From Diphasiastrum complanatum (taxonomy: Eukaryota > Streptophyta > Lycopodiopsida > Lycopodiales > Lycopodiaceae): 64,000 nt of DNA. Positions 23,776 through 35,900 of the stretch are shown in pieces. Location of the stretch: assembly GCA_029204225.1 (NCBI GenBank), contig CM055102.1, positions 25,524,922 to 25,588,921 of the forward strand. Reading direction: 5' to 3'. The translations under genes and the position numbers were made by a program. Within the stretch, counting starts at the first letter, position 1. Every line of letters begins with the position of its first letter. The notes under the pieces were generated by a model. It was not told the DNA's origin. It did not search any database and saw nothing but the letters and a program-made list of their open reading frames with translations.

Positions 23776-23903
23776 ATGGAAGGAGCCACGCAAGAAGCCA
23801 TTATACTCGGTAAAGATTTTTAAAAAAATTTAGGCTCGACCCGAGCCTAAATTTTTTTGAAAATCCTTACCGGGCAAAATGGCCTTTGTCCGGCTCCTTC
23901 CAT
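23776..23903. repeat. Long imperfect inverted repeat (foldback)
   Basis: Arms of about 63 bases (23776-23838 and 23842-23903) pair around a 3-base loop. Both begin ATGGAAGGAGCC on their own strand, share CGGTAA and a run of A/T, and end AAATTTAGGCTCG at the apex. Mismatches are scattered as in a MITE or a plant small-RNA hairpin. It lies about 0.65 kb upstream of the CHIP start codon. Confidence 0.8.
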
Positions 23904-25014
23904 TGCATAATGGATACCTGAAATTTTTTCAGCAGCACATTACGAAGCATAATAGGCAGGTTTGACTTGACTGACCAACACAAATGTGCCACGTGGCAAT
24001 TGTACGAAATCCGTACGGACGGGCACAGACAGGCAAAAAAAAAAATTTGCCTTTGAAAAAAACACATGTATTTTTTGCTTTTTAATTTATTTGAAAATGG
24101 GCATAATATGCAACAGGTATCCATTACGTGGAGGGAGGGCCATCTTGAGGGGACGTCCCGTACCTACACCTAAGTCTCGAGGCCCACCGGCCTTCCACGA
24201 CTTAATGCAAGGTAATAAGGTGAACACAGAACGCACACTCGTAAAGAGAGAAGGCACATTCTAGAGAAAGATTACAGAGGAAATAGAAAGTTGAAAGTTA
24301 CTTAGACAAATTAGAGAGGAAGGTGATCACAGGGATCATCCAAGCCCTACCTGCATAGTTAAAAAAAGCTTTGCACTAGGCATAGCATTCCAAGGTCATT
24401 TAAATATAAAACACATAAAAAGCATTTTACAATAATTGACTAATAAAAATAAAAAACTCATATAAAAGTTCAAACTCACTTGAGAGCGACGCGTTATTTT
24501 TTACCAAATTATCACCATAACTTGTCGCTATCAGTATTGTAACAAATGAAAAAGATGTTATGAAATGTTATGAAAAGAGACAAATGAAAAGATAAACTAA
24601 AGGATCTTATGAAATGTTATGAAAAGCTTAAAGTATACACTTGAAAAGCATTCCAATTAGTAGAAACTATGAATACAAATTTTTTTTAATCTTACCTAAG
24701 AGAGACATTTCGGATTATAGCAAATCATTAGGATAGCATATTATTATCATGGATGGCCAAGTTATAAATAAAACCTAACAATCCAAACGGATTTTTTTTC
24801 TCCAATAAGTAGTGAGTTGGTTAGGACTTCTTTTTTCAAGCATATCATCTCTTCCTACTCGGTCTTTTTTTTTTTGTCCATCTATCTCTGGTCCAAAAAC
24901 TCCTCCAACTATCTCGTTGAAAACTTAAATGCTTCCTTCGAAGAACAGTAAGAGTCTCGAGTCTCCTTGAGTGGTCTATATGAACCACTTCTTCTAAAGT
25001 CACAAACTTTCCAA

Positions 25015-25046
<32 letters not shown>

Positions 25047-26320
25047 GCCCCTCGGCAAACCAATCGTGGAAGTTCCTCCTTCTCAGCTTCATTCACTCCT
25101 CGACCTCTTGCTTGTCCCTATGGCCTCATCTCACCCTACTCATGATTGCCCTCTTCATTGATCTCTTCAAACTTTAAAATTGCCATATCCTCAAAGCCCC
25201 TCCTCTTCTTTTAGATGGTCACCACAGCATACAATAACAATTTTGCTTATGCATCTCATGGTCGCTTCCTCTTTGCTACTCTAATTGATGCCACCTATTT
25301 TCATAGTTATGAAAATGTCATCATTGAAGATCTCAACTTTGCAAACTACTTGGCAGATATGATATGCACTCTGCTTATGCATCGACTTTGGAATAGGTGT
25401 GGAATTTACAAAGCTTGAGTGTGGCTCACATCTCTACCTTTTGATATCAAGTTCATTACACATATCCTTAGTTTTGTGATTCTTTTGCACCAATTATTGT
25501 TAGTGATATACAAATTAGAGCATACATTTGAATCAATTGAGTTCCAATTTTTTTGGATTATGTTATGACCTTTTGTTTTATTCATTAAACTTTTTTCTGG
25601 ATATATGTTCTCTTGATGTCCGTTTTTTTGTTTACACTTGTGCATGAAAAAGTTTGTTTCAATGTTCACACTTGTGCATGAAAAGTTTGTTTCAACTTGA
25701 ACCCACGCTCTATAAATTATCACTCAATTTTCAATTATCAATCAAGCCACCAAAACTATTATGTAGATAATTTGTGGAAGCCATCATCTTTTTTGAGATT
25801 ATAGCTATATTTGCCAATTATTTCTTTCATTTAGTTTCAATATTCAATCAAGAACAAATTTTATTTCAATAATGATAATGCATCTCATGTCGTGACTTAC
25901 TATTCAACCATCATAATAGTCGTATTATGCATGCTTTGAAGATAGCATGTCAATATCATTCTAGAGAAGCCTTTCATAATTAAAAGGCAGCTTCTCATGT
26001 ACAAATACCCTAGAGCTGTTCTTGGTTATTGGGTTTTCAAAAGAAAGTAAAACCCATTTTTGAGATGAAGTTTTATAGCCTAAAAACCCATCAATCACTA
26101 TGTACTAAATGCTAGAAAACTAAATCATTTAACCTAGAATATAGATGAACATATTTTCTCATTAAAATTGTATGAAACATAAAATCAGCTGAACTATAGT
26201 CTTTATATTGTCATTCATGATCAATTATCAAAATTGGTGAGAGCTTTTCACCATTCACACATTTACCAAACTTTGCCTTGATGTGTCGAAATAGTGGACA
26301 ATAGTGGTTGCCCTTAACTA
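23904..26320. other. CHIP/UBC23 spacer, left part
   Basis: No gene is recognised. A second small inverted match links 23910-23926 with 24112-24128. AT-rich stretches at 24350-24800 and 25500-26300 show no TE domains. A C-run lies at 25018-25046. Confidence 0.4.
25018..25046. repeat. Poly-C tract
   Basis: An almost uninterrupted run of about 29 C, ending in a short GCCC segment. The frames of proline or glycine it opens on either strand are artefacts. Confidence 0.9.
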
Positions 26321-26392
26321 ACATCCAAAAACATTTAAATGATTATAATGCACTGAGCAACATCCAAAAACATTCAAATGATTATAATGCAC
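26321..26392. repeat. Short tandem duplication
   Basis: Two 33-bp copies (26321-26353 and 26360-26392) differing at one base, starting ACATCCAAAAACATT and ending TTATAATGCAC. Confidence 0.85.
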
Positions 26393-26770
26393 CTTCTCTT
26401 TCATACTTTGAACTAGAAAACAACCATGGTCTCTTCTAGCGATAGTCTATGTGAAAATGCAAGTACCAAATTGTGTAGTCTATATGGCAATTCAAGCCTA
26501 TCAAAACCATCATCGTCATAAAAAATATCAACTTTTAAGATATTAAATCGTAATTTTGTGAAATACATTACATATTTAATAGGCTGAAAAGTTCAAATTA
26601 TAAGATAGAAAAGGTATTTCGACACATTTGAGATCCAAATTTTAAGTTACAACATTATTTTCAGCAGATGTTCTGCAGTCTCCAAACATAGCACGCTGAC
26701 GTGCTAAGTGACATAGCTAGAAAAAAAAATTATAGCCTTTAAAGATAGCACAGTGTAAAAGAAAAAAAAA

Positions 26771-26873
26771 TTGGTTGAATCACATGGCACGTCGGTGTGC
26801 CAAGTGATTCAGCAATAAAAAATAATAATTTCTGAATCACCTAGCACACCGGCGTGCCAAGTGATTCAACCAA
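26771..26873. repeat. Inverted repeat with self-palindromic arms
   Basis: Arms 26771-26812 and 26832-26873 (42 bases each) pair with few mismatches around a 19-base AT loop. Each begins or ends TTGGTTGAATCAC. Each arm also contains its own smaller palindrome around GGCAC..CGGTGTGCC, so the region could form either one long stem or two cruciform arms. A related half-copy lies at about 26690-26712. Confidence 0.8.
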
Positions 26874-29020
26874 AAGAAAAAGTTTCTTTTTCCTAGCACG
26901 CCCACATGCCATATTTGGTGGCGAAATTTTTTTCCAATTTCAAAATTTTATTATTTTGGGATTTGCTATGGATTGAAAGCTATGCCAAATTGAAGATTTT
27001 GGCCTTAGAATGGCTCAAAGCTGTCCTTAAGCCTGAAAAATGGCAATTATTGCCAAACTGCCACTTTTGGAAATTTTCTCTGTCTCGCACAGATCTCCGA
27101 TTTCAGAGATTTTTATATCAGCGCGTAGCCCTTTGTACCAGCATAGCTGTTGTCTAATCAGATCCCAAAAACAGTCTCTCCAGCTAGGTCAGAACATCAC
27201 TCTGTTTTCTGCTTGCTTGCAAAAATACACAGTGGATAGAGCCCCAAAGAGGAAGGGATAGTCCTCAGCTTAAGGTCACAAGAGTTGGGACCCTTCAAGA
27301 TGAAAACTTTTAATGAAGAACCAATCTGCCTGCCCTTCAGTCCTTTGTAAACCAAACTTCAACAACTTCAAATTTTTTAAAAATGAAGTTTTAGGGTCCA
27401 CAACGAATGTTGGCCGTTGATCTGGCTCCACGATCAGGAGATCTCCACCGTCGATCTCAACAAGTTTGTCATCGGACGATCTGGAGAATTTCTGTGCGCC
27501 AAAGTGGAGTCGTGGAGACGCTAAACACTTTTATGCGCTAAGGTCTTCCTCCCACTGGCCGCGTGGCTGATCCGCAAGCCTCTTGTGCGCTCCTCCTTCC
27601 TTGAATATGCTTCTTTCTTGGATATGGTTGAAAATATTTGAAGGAGAAGTCATGTTTGTAATAGAGTGAATCCTTTAGTGGAAGCACTTATAACTGACTT
27701 TTCTTGGATTTAGATATTTTCATATATCATCTTTCTAGTTAACTTTTATTGAAATTGAAAATTTCTTTAAAAGGAGGTGGTGGGATAAATTCTATTTGGG
27801 AATATGTGGGTTGCATAGTTTTCGGAAGAGAACCAATCGTGGTATAAAAATGAGATTTTTCTATCAGTAATTTCGGATAGATTCAAAGTAAGATACCTAA
27901 TTGGAACTGTTTGAATAAGAGGAATTCTCTAGGGATTGTGTGGACAATTTGAACAGGTTTGAAATTTGAATCATTATCTGTAAGTAGTACAGTAAAAGGT
28001 CAAAAGTTACTATTTTCATTTTGATTGGAATAGAAGTAAGGTTGATCAGAATTTAAGTCTGAGAGTTTTGTATTGGGTCAACCTAATCTTAGTTGAGTAT
28101 TAGGATCAGAGAGGGGTTGATTGAGTGGAAGAAAGTATGTAATTAGAGGTAAGTTGGATGGGAAAATTGCTGGAGTGTAAATGTTATTTGTCTCAGAGAT
28201 TTTCTGGATATGTTATTTACTCATGAGAAATAGAAAATCTTTTGTAGCTGAGTTACAAGATCTCAGTGAGATATGTGAGTAACATATGTGGATTCTAGAG
28301 GAATCTGCTAGATAAAAAGGTGTTTATGTACTGGATCATAGTGAGATTATTCACATACGTGCACAATTAATCTTGTATGAATCTATTGTGTATTCCAAGT
28401 TACTAGGGCTATTTGGTGCACATAACCTAGTCGGTGAACGTAATATGATCGAGTATTGTTTGACAGAAAGCAGGGTTAACAGATCTTTCTATGGAAGATT
28501 TATGAGTTAACTAATAAATGATTCAGTTGAGGATCTAAATGTGGTGTTATATTAGTATAATTGAATTCTTCACCTAGACATTTAAGATTTCTAAATCATT
28601 GGCAATTATCTTGAGTAGTTGATTACTCCAGAGTGAAGTTAATTGGTGAAACGATTAGTGTGATGTGGATTCACCAAAAACTGATGGTTTTGATTTAGAT
28701 TGCTTGTAAGACGCATGATTAGTGAATCATTTGGGTTCATCAGTTAAAATTATGTGCATTGGATATACAGTAGTCTTGGGATAGAGTATTCCTTAGTTAA
28801 AAATTAGACTCAGCTCATTAGTGATTGTATTCCAGAGCACTCAATTTGGATAACAAATCATAATAAATCCAAGAATAATATTTGAATTGATATTTAGCAA
28901 GAAAAATTTAACAATTTTTCTTATAAGTAAATAAACCCTTTTATAAGCAATATTCTTCAAAATATGAAGAGCTTTTAAGCGTAACTCCAAAAAGGGTTCC
29001 GAACGAATGCTCTAGGGCGC
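26874..29020. other. CHIP/UBC23 spacer, right part
   Basis: No coding similarity recognised. Composition is AT-rich with scattered ATTTGA/GGATTCA-type repeats, and nothing can be assigned to a TE family. Confidence 0.4.
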
Positions 29021-29030
29021 TTTTATATAC
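29021..29030 (+). promoter_or_regulatory. Candidate TATA box upstream of UBC23-like gene
   Basis: TTTTATATAC lies about 0.9 kb upstream of the start codon at 29933, just before a GC-richer stretch that could be transcribed leader. This is the best TATA match in the near-upstream region, but no transcript evidence is available. Confidence 0.3.
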
Positions 29031-29932
29031 AAGGAGGTGTTGGGGCCGCGAGGTGGGTGGGTTGGGGCCGACGACACGTTGTTGCTACAAAAGGAGCCGA
29101 TGAAACGAGGAGCAAGCCCGAGAGACGAAGGGACAGAGCTTTGCTGGACACTCCGCCCCTGTCGCTGACGCCCCTTATATGATACATACACCATAGTAAA
29201 CGTCTCTCGCACTGCAAGTCCATCTGGAAGCAGTTTGGCGGCAGCAGGTCCGAAGCAGCAATCAGATCTCTTTGGAGTTGGTTGTATGCCTTTGTTCAGA
29301 AATCTGGTGAAAGAAACAAGCGATCGATTCTTCCTTCCCTCAAGGATGAGGATGTGAAATGTCTAAACTTAGTGGATGATGCGAAGGGAGGAACTGTCGA
29401 TCGAACTATTGGGTTAGGGCACAGCAGCGGCAGGATAATCATATCTCTCTATAGAGGTTGGAGTAATTGCAACCAAGGAGGTGAAATTTACACAGAGACA
29501 AGGTGCGGCATTCGGCCATCTGAGCGGAAACCCAGGGCTTACAAGCACAACCACTTCGAATCCGAAATTTGGATGAAGATTGCTAGTAAATGAAAAAGTT
29601 GCATAAGCTTGGCATATTAAGAAGCCAAAACAACATATTGTACGGACGGAGCAAAAAAAAATTACATGCAGAAAAAAAAACATTTGTGAAAGTTAAATTA
29701 GGCTGGCAGGCAGGCTATCAATGCTCAATCACGTTAGCAATGCGCTAAAAGTCTGTCTAAGATTGTTTTCTGAGTATCTCTTTGAAGGATTTTCATAAAA
29801 AGGGCTTGCTAGTTCTTTTATCTTAGTTGTACATCAACCGATAGATCGGAAGGTAACACTCTCCGATTAGATCCATTTGGTGGGGCTAGAACTTGAAGTG
29901 TGGTTGCAATCTAAGAGGGTTTCAGTAAAAAC
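29031..29932 (+). other. Putative 5' leader of UBC23-like gene
   Basis: GC-richer than the spacer, with several short upstream frames but no conserved peptide. The ATG at 29933 has a good context (A at -3, G at +4). Confidence 0.35.
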
Positions 29933-32900
29933 ATGGTAGTCGTCGAAGGGCATAATTATAGTAATAACGATAAAGTAACAGAAGTGCAACTGTTCAGGGA
30001 GGATGTGGTTGAGAGTGTGGCACATTCTTCTCTCATTGGCATGGTGTCCAAGGTCGGGGGCGATTCTTCGGATTCAAGCTCAAGTTCTTCGTCTGACGGT
30101 GAAGAAGAGGATGGGGATGATGAAAGCGAGGAGGTTTGCGAAGGTTGTGCACGAGTTTGCTGGATAAATGCAGATGAAACCACGGAGAAGATATCAGATA
30201 TTCGGGTTTTGGACCGGGCATTTTTACATGGCGACGTTGTGGCATCTGCCTCTGATCCGTTGGGACAGACAGGAACAGTTGTAAATGTGGATTTGCTCGT
30301 GGACTTGGAGTTTCCAAATGGTGAGGTGGTCACAAAGGTCAGTAGCCGGAAGCTGCGGCGAGTGAGGGCATTCATGCCTGGAGACTACGTGATTCATAAC
30401 CAGTGGCTTGGTCGTGTTGATGAAGTGGTGGATCATGTGACGGTGTCGTTTGATGATGGATCAAAATGCAAAGTTATGAGGGCAGATCCTGAAAAGCTGG
30501 TACCTGTGCTAGAGAGTGCTATTGGCGACTCTGGTTGTCCATATTATCCAGGGTTGCGGGTCAGGTCTACTTCCTCGTCCCTTTTCAAAGGTGCAAGATG
30601 GCTGCGTGGGAGCTGGAAAGCGAGTCGAATGGAAGGTGTTGTTGCCGATGTGGAGGCTGGTTCAGTTTTGGTATACTGGATTGCTGCTGGGAATGCATGG
30701 GAGAATTCACAATCCTTTGTTCCCGCAGAGCAACAAGATCCAAAAGGTTTGGTGCCATTAACGTACTTCTCTTACACTAACTGGCAATTGGGTGACCGTT
30801 CATTACCACCCAAAGGTCTGAGGAGTAGAGGTGGAGTCTCGCCCCTTGTTGAAGTTGCTCCTTCAGATGGTGACGGAGAAGCTGGTTTGGAAATCGAATT
30901 GCCTGGTTCTGCAGCTGAGGGAAACGCTACATTGGAAGGTCAAGGCACTAACAATGCAGGTGCTACGATTGGTGAATTGCAGCAAGATAGCTGGACTGGA
31001 CATCGGAGAAAATCAAGGCGCTGCTCCGTGAAACGCGAGAAGAGAAAATCCAAGAAAAAAGACGAAGCAGTCGAAAGTGCAGCGCTGATAGTGAACACGA
31101 AGACTACGGTTGATGTCACTTGGCAAGATGGAACAAGAAGTCGGAACGTTCCGGCTTGCTCATTAATTCCCGTAGATCATCTAGGAGACCATGACTTTTG
31201 GCCGGATCAGTATGTTTTGGAAAGAGGCTCAGATGGGGAAGGAATAGACACACAAGTTCGACGCGTAGGGATTGTGAAGAGTGTTGATTCAAAGCAGCGA
31301 ATTGCTAAGGTGACATGGTTGAAGCCCGTACAGCGGCCTGAGGACCCTCGGGAGTTTGAGAGGGAGGAGACAGTAAGCGTTTATGAGCTGATTGAACATC
31401 CCGACTATACTTACTGTTTGGCTGATGTAGTTATACGCCTCTCACTGGCTCTAGATATTGCTACACATGTTACCAGAAAGCCACTTGATGATTCCGAGGG
31501 AGGGTCGTCTGCAGTTGAAGACAATTCAGAGCAAGAAGGTGAAGAGAATGAGGCAGAATTATCTGGAAAGGAAAGGGTAACGAAGTCCAGAGATCAAGAA
31601 AGAAAGAAATCGCATTCTGGATCTCAGGATTTGTCATGGGTTGGTGTGATTACTGGGCTTGAAGAGGGTGACATCGAGGTAGCATGGGCCAATGGCATGG
31701 TTTCCAAGGTACCATAATTTCTTCCATTTTACTAAGCTCGTTATCTTTATAAGAAGATTGATCCAAGTGTTGATTACTGAAGACTTCTCAGTGAAGCAGA
31801 GCTATTATTTTTATCTTTAATCGCAAAGAAGTTGAGCAGCTCTTGCAAAAGACTTAATTCAACCTTTTCAATGCAATGCAATCCTAATACTCGTGAACCA
31901 TCCACGGTGGTTCTTGGAACCGTACGGTTCATAAAGTTTGTATGCAGGAATCGTGGTGAACCGTGGATTAATTAAATAATTAATTAATTATTTTACCATG
32001 GGTTTTGGGGGAAAAGGGCTTAAGAAAAAAAAAATTAATTACATGAACCGTGGTACGGTTCACTCCATGGTTCTTGGGACCCACGATTCTTGGAACCGTG
32101 GGTTCTATGAATGCAAACTCATGCTAGTTAGAAATGCAAACGTATTGTGGTGCAAGAACTCTTTCCGATTTTTGTTTCAGTGGTTTTGGTTGCCTGCTGA
32201 ATCCTGATCCTGTTCATCAGGTTTTATTCCGGGTCCAAGCACATTGAGATAAAGTATCATTATGTCAAAGACAAAGTTCTTAGTCAAGAGATCACACTTA
32301 CATTCTGCAGAACTCAGTTTATGGTAGTGGACATTTTTACAAAGGCATTGTTAGTTGAAAATCATTTTCAACAATTTGTTCAATCTGAAGATCAAGATTT
32401 TCTAGGATCCACATTAAGGGGAAGTGTTAGATTTCTGTCTTTAATGAAATCAAAGGTAATGTGAGCTTGTTGTAAATACTTGTACATACTTGTAAGTTGG
32501 TTTCTAGAATTTGACAGCCCAAGGTCGAAATAGAATTTCGATCCACAAGCTCAAAATGTGAAATGTGGACCACTATAGTAGAGGATCATGGGTCGAAATA
32601 AATTTCGATCTTCAGGGTCGAAATACAAACTGCGGGACACTGTAGTAGAGCGAAATGTGACAATTTTTTTTGGGGATCAGAGCCAGTGCGAGCGCAGGCT
32701 TTAGGGGATTAATGCACAACTATCAATAAGTGTAATTCATCAATTACATTTGATTGGTGATGAAGATGTTGTTGTAGCAAATTATTCAGTGAGTTTGGAT
32801 CACGATCTGTTAAGATCGAAATAATCATAGATGCAGAAGTAGTAGCTAAACTGTTTTACAGATGATTCATGTCTGATATTATTTAAATAAAAGCAAAAGT

Positions 32901-35900
32901 GCATTGCCCAGTTCCAATGATTGTTTTCTGTTCTCTATATGATCTGAATTATGATCAGCTGTATGATCTTTCTTAAATCTGAATTAGCTTTTAATTTCGC
33001 AATTCCAAAACATTATTTCATAGCTATTTCAGAATAGGTAGATGTGTTGACAGAGTGTTGCGCGCATTTATCGTTTTCCAACATAGTGGACAGCCCAAGG
33101 CAAAGGGCAAGAAGTCATCTTTCTTTGCAAAGAAAAGAAAAGAAAAGGTGAAAGATTCACTACAAGGACTAGTGGATCAAGAGACCTTCGCTAAGGCTAG
33201 GAGCAGCAGTTTGTGCTTTAATTGCATGGAGCCAGCAGGTCATGTAGCGAAGGAATGGAAAATGCGAAAGGGACTTCATTTAAGACACTAGGTAACTCTA
33301 GCATTTTTAGTATTGATTTGACCTTTGTTGATGATTCTGTTTGTGAGGATTGCTGCATTGATACAGCAATGTTTGGCCCCCACAATCGAATTCGGATGAA
33401 TGGGTCCGTAGGTGGCCAAGTTGTAACAATTTCGTTTGATGATGGTTTCACATAATTTTATTAGTTCTAAATTGTTGTAGAAGGTAAAGGTGGAAACAAA
33501 GCACCATTGATCGAATTTCACCAAGATTTGGTGACAGTCTTCTACCCTCTAGGGCGCCCCATCCTAGCTATTGACATCCCCATTAGCTTGGCCAAATTTC
33601 CTGTGAAGAATAGTTGCAGGTTAACTTGACAATTTTATCAATTTTCAAGATGCCCAAGCGAAAGTCTAATGTGTCGGAGCATATTGTGATATTGGGGAAC
33701 CTGGTAAGCAAGGGAAGGGGGTGGAGGCATGAAATAGATGGAATGTCGTTATTGTGATCATTATTATCAATAGTTGATCAATTTGTAAATTATGAATTCC
33801 AAATATATGTCTGGAAGGTTTTTTACAAAATAAATAATGACCTTGACTAGTCATTGTACATTGAATGTTTTTATTTGTTTACAATGCTTATTCAACCACT
33901 TTTATGTTATATTTAAAATTCCAACACTCAAATTAGCACTAAAATTGTACTCAACCCAAAAAAAATTAGGGTTTTGTTTCAAACATTTGAAACTTTCATT
34001 CAAACATTTTAAACGCATTTCAAACGTGGACGTTTGATACATTTGAATTGTTTGACTGCAACTATGCAGTGACTTAATGGTTAGGTAAAGTTTTACAGCA
34101 GCAAATGCGCGAGACCGAGAGTTGTACCCTGTGTACGTGTAAAATTATTCGTTAGGCTTACGTAATCCGGATATTTTCTTTAATAGAACGTGATTTTTTC
34201 GTTAAGGAATTTGCACCTACGGCTCTTGTTCAGCCAGCTTATTTAGATTTATTTTAGCAAGGTAATGCAGTTTTTAGCAACAGAAATAGTTGTTGTCAAG
34301 TGATTACTTAGAATCATAATGAATTTTTTGGACTTTGCATTATTCTACACACATGATTAAGTTTATTTTTCTGGAACAAAGGCAGTTTCAAGGAAGTTGA
34401 TTTCTTATAAGCATGATGAGTTTGTTTTTGTTTGGGAGTTTGTATTTATCAAACACATGATGAGTTTGTAACTTTTGGCAGGTTGGACCACAGGCAATTT
34501 TCGTGGTGAGCAGAGATGATGATGAATCATCGACACTTACGAGTGATGTAGAGGACATTGTAGGAGAGGATGGTGATGATGCAGCGAGCTGGGAGACCGT
34601 AGATTCTACTGGAATGGATGAACTTGATCAGGATGATCAGGTCGGTCGTAAGGGCTGGAACATGTACACCTCCATTGCAGATTATTTTCATCTGCTTCTT
34701 GTATCTTTTTCCTCTGTTGCAACTCTTTTTTCTGGCTAATTTCTTGGGTTGCTTGACATTTCATTGCTTTAAGCTGTTTTGCTATATCAGATTTTATATA
34801 CTGAAGATACCGTGTTTCTCCTAAGTGCCTGCTTTAATTAAATCTCAATTTTTTGGCTAGCTCTTCTTAGTAAAGTCTATTATTCGTTTGCAGTTAGAGC
34901 ACGTCCCCTGGACAGCCAAAATGTCATGGGAACCATTATCAGAGTCAGAGTCAGCAAATAAATGCAAACAACAAACTCAAGGCATTGGAGAAACTTCACA
35001 AGATCAGAATGATGATTCGGTGAGTGAAATCAAAGAAGAGTTTTTAGAAAGACGACCTGCAAGATTTGGAGGACCTTTAACATTTCTGCTAGCTGCCATT
35101 GGTTTTATGTCACGGTTTGCTGGTTCCCTGCTTGGCTTAAGAGGAGCAAAGAAAATATTGGAAGTTGATGGAGCTCACTCAAATGCCGACTCACCAGCAA
35201 GAATATTGAATAATCAGGGAGGCGTTAATGGAGAAACTGTAACTGCTGAAGAAGGAAGCAGAAATTTAGAACAGAACTCACAGCAGCATCCTTCAGTTCT
35301 ACAGCTTCCAAATAATCCAAGCACTTCACTGCAGATCCAACATCACACTGGTGAGTTGATCAACATTGGACACCAGAAAGAAAAGGATACATATGTCCCA
35401 AGTTCAGATGTTGGCAGCTTAAGTGAAAGCAGAACTACAATCATATCCACTACAGTGGAGACGGATTGCAAGCCAGAATGTGAAGACAATGATGATTTGT
35501 TACCTAAAAACTTTGAAAAGCCAGAACTCATATCTGGCGGCTTTGGGCATTTTGATAGTGTCAAAGATGCCCGAGATCATCACTATTTCAGTGAAACAGG
35601 GCAGGTAACACAGATGCGAGTAGATGTTGACAGACTAGTTTGCATGAGCTTGATGAAGGCTTTGCTTTGTTTGATTTAAGCATTGCTCATTAGTCTTACA
35701 CTTTTGTTTGAGGAATTGCAATATGGTAATTATTACACTTTTGCTGTATGCAAAGGAAGACACAATCTACTGTAGAAGTAGATGAATTATTTGTGTTTGT
35801 GGTATGTCGCTTTTAGTGTTGTTGAAATCAGATACGCTTGCAGGCAAGCAGCCAACGAAAATGGGTTAAGAAAATCCAGCAGGAGTGGAACATCTTGGAG

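Noticed and set aside
25420-25450. Primer-binding-site-like TTGATATCAAAAGG on the minus strand
   Set aside because: The match to tRNA-Met is poor and no LTR boundary or partner was found beside it.
29282-29593. 103-codon frame upstream of UBC23
   Set aside because: It opens with TTG rather than ATG, has no recognisable similarity and lies in the presumed leader.
29031-29932. miR399-type target sites in the leader, as known for PHO2
   Set aside because: No convincing repeated complement was visible, and the protein resembles UBC23/PFU more than PHO2.
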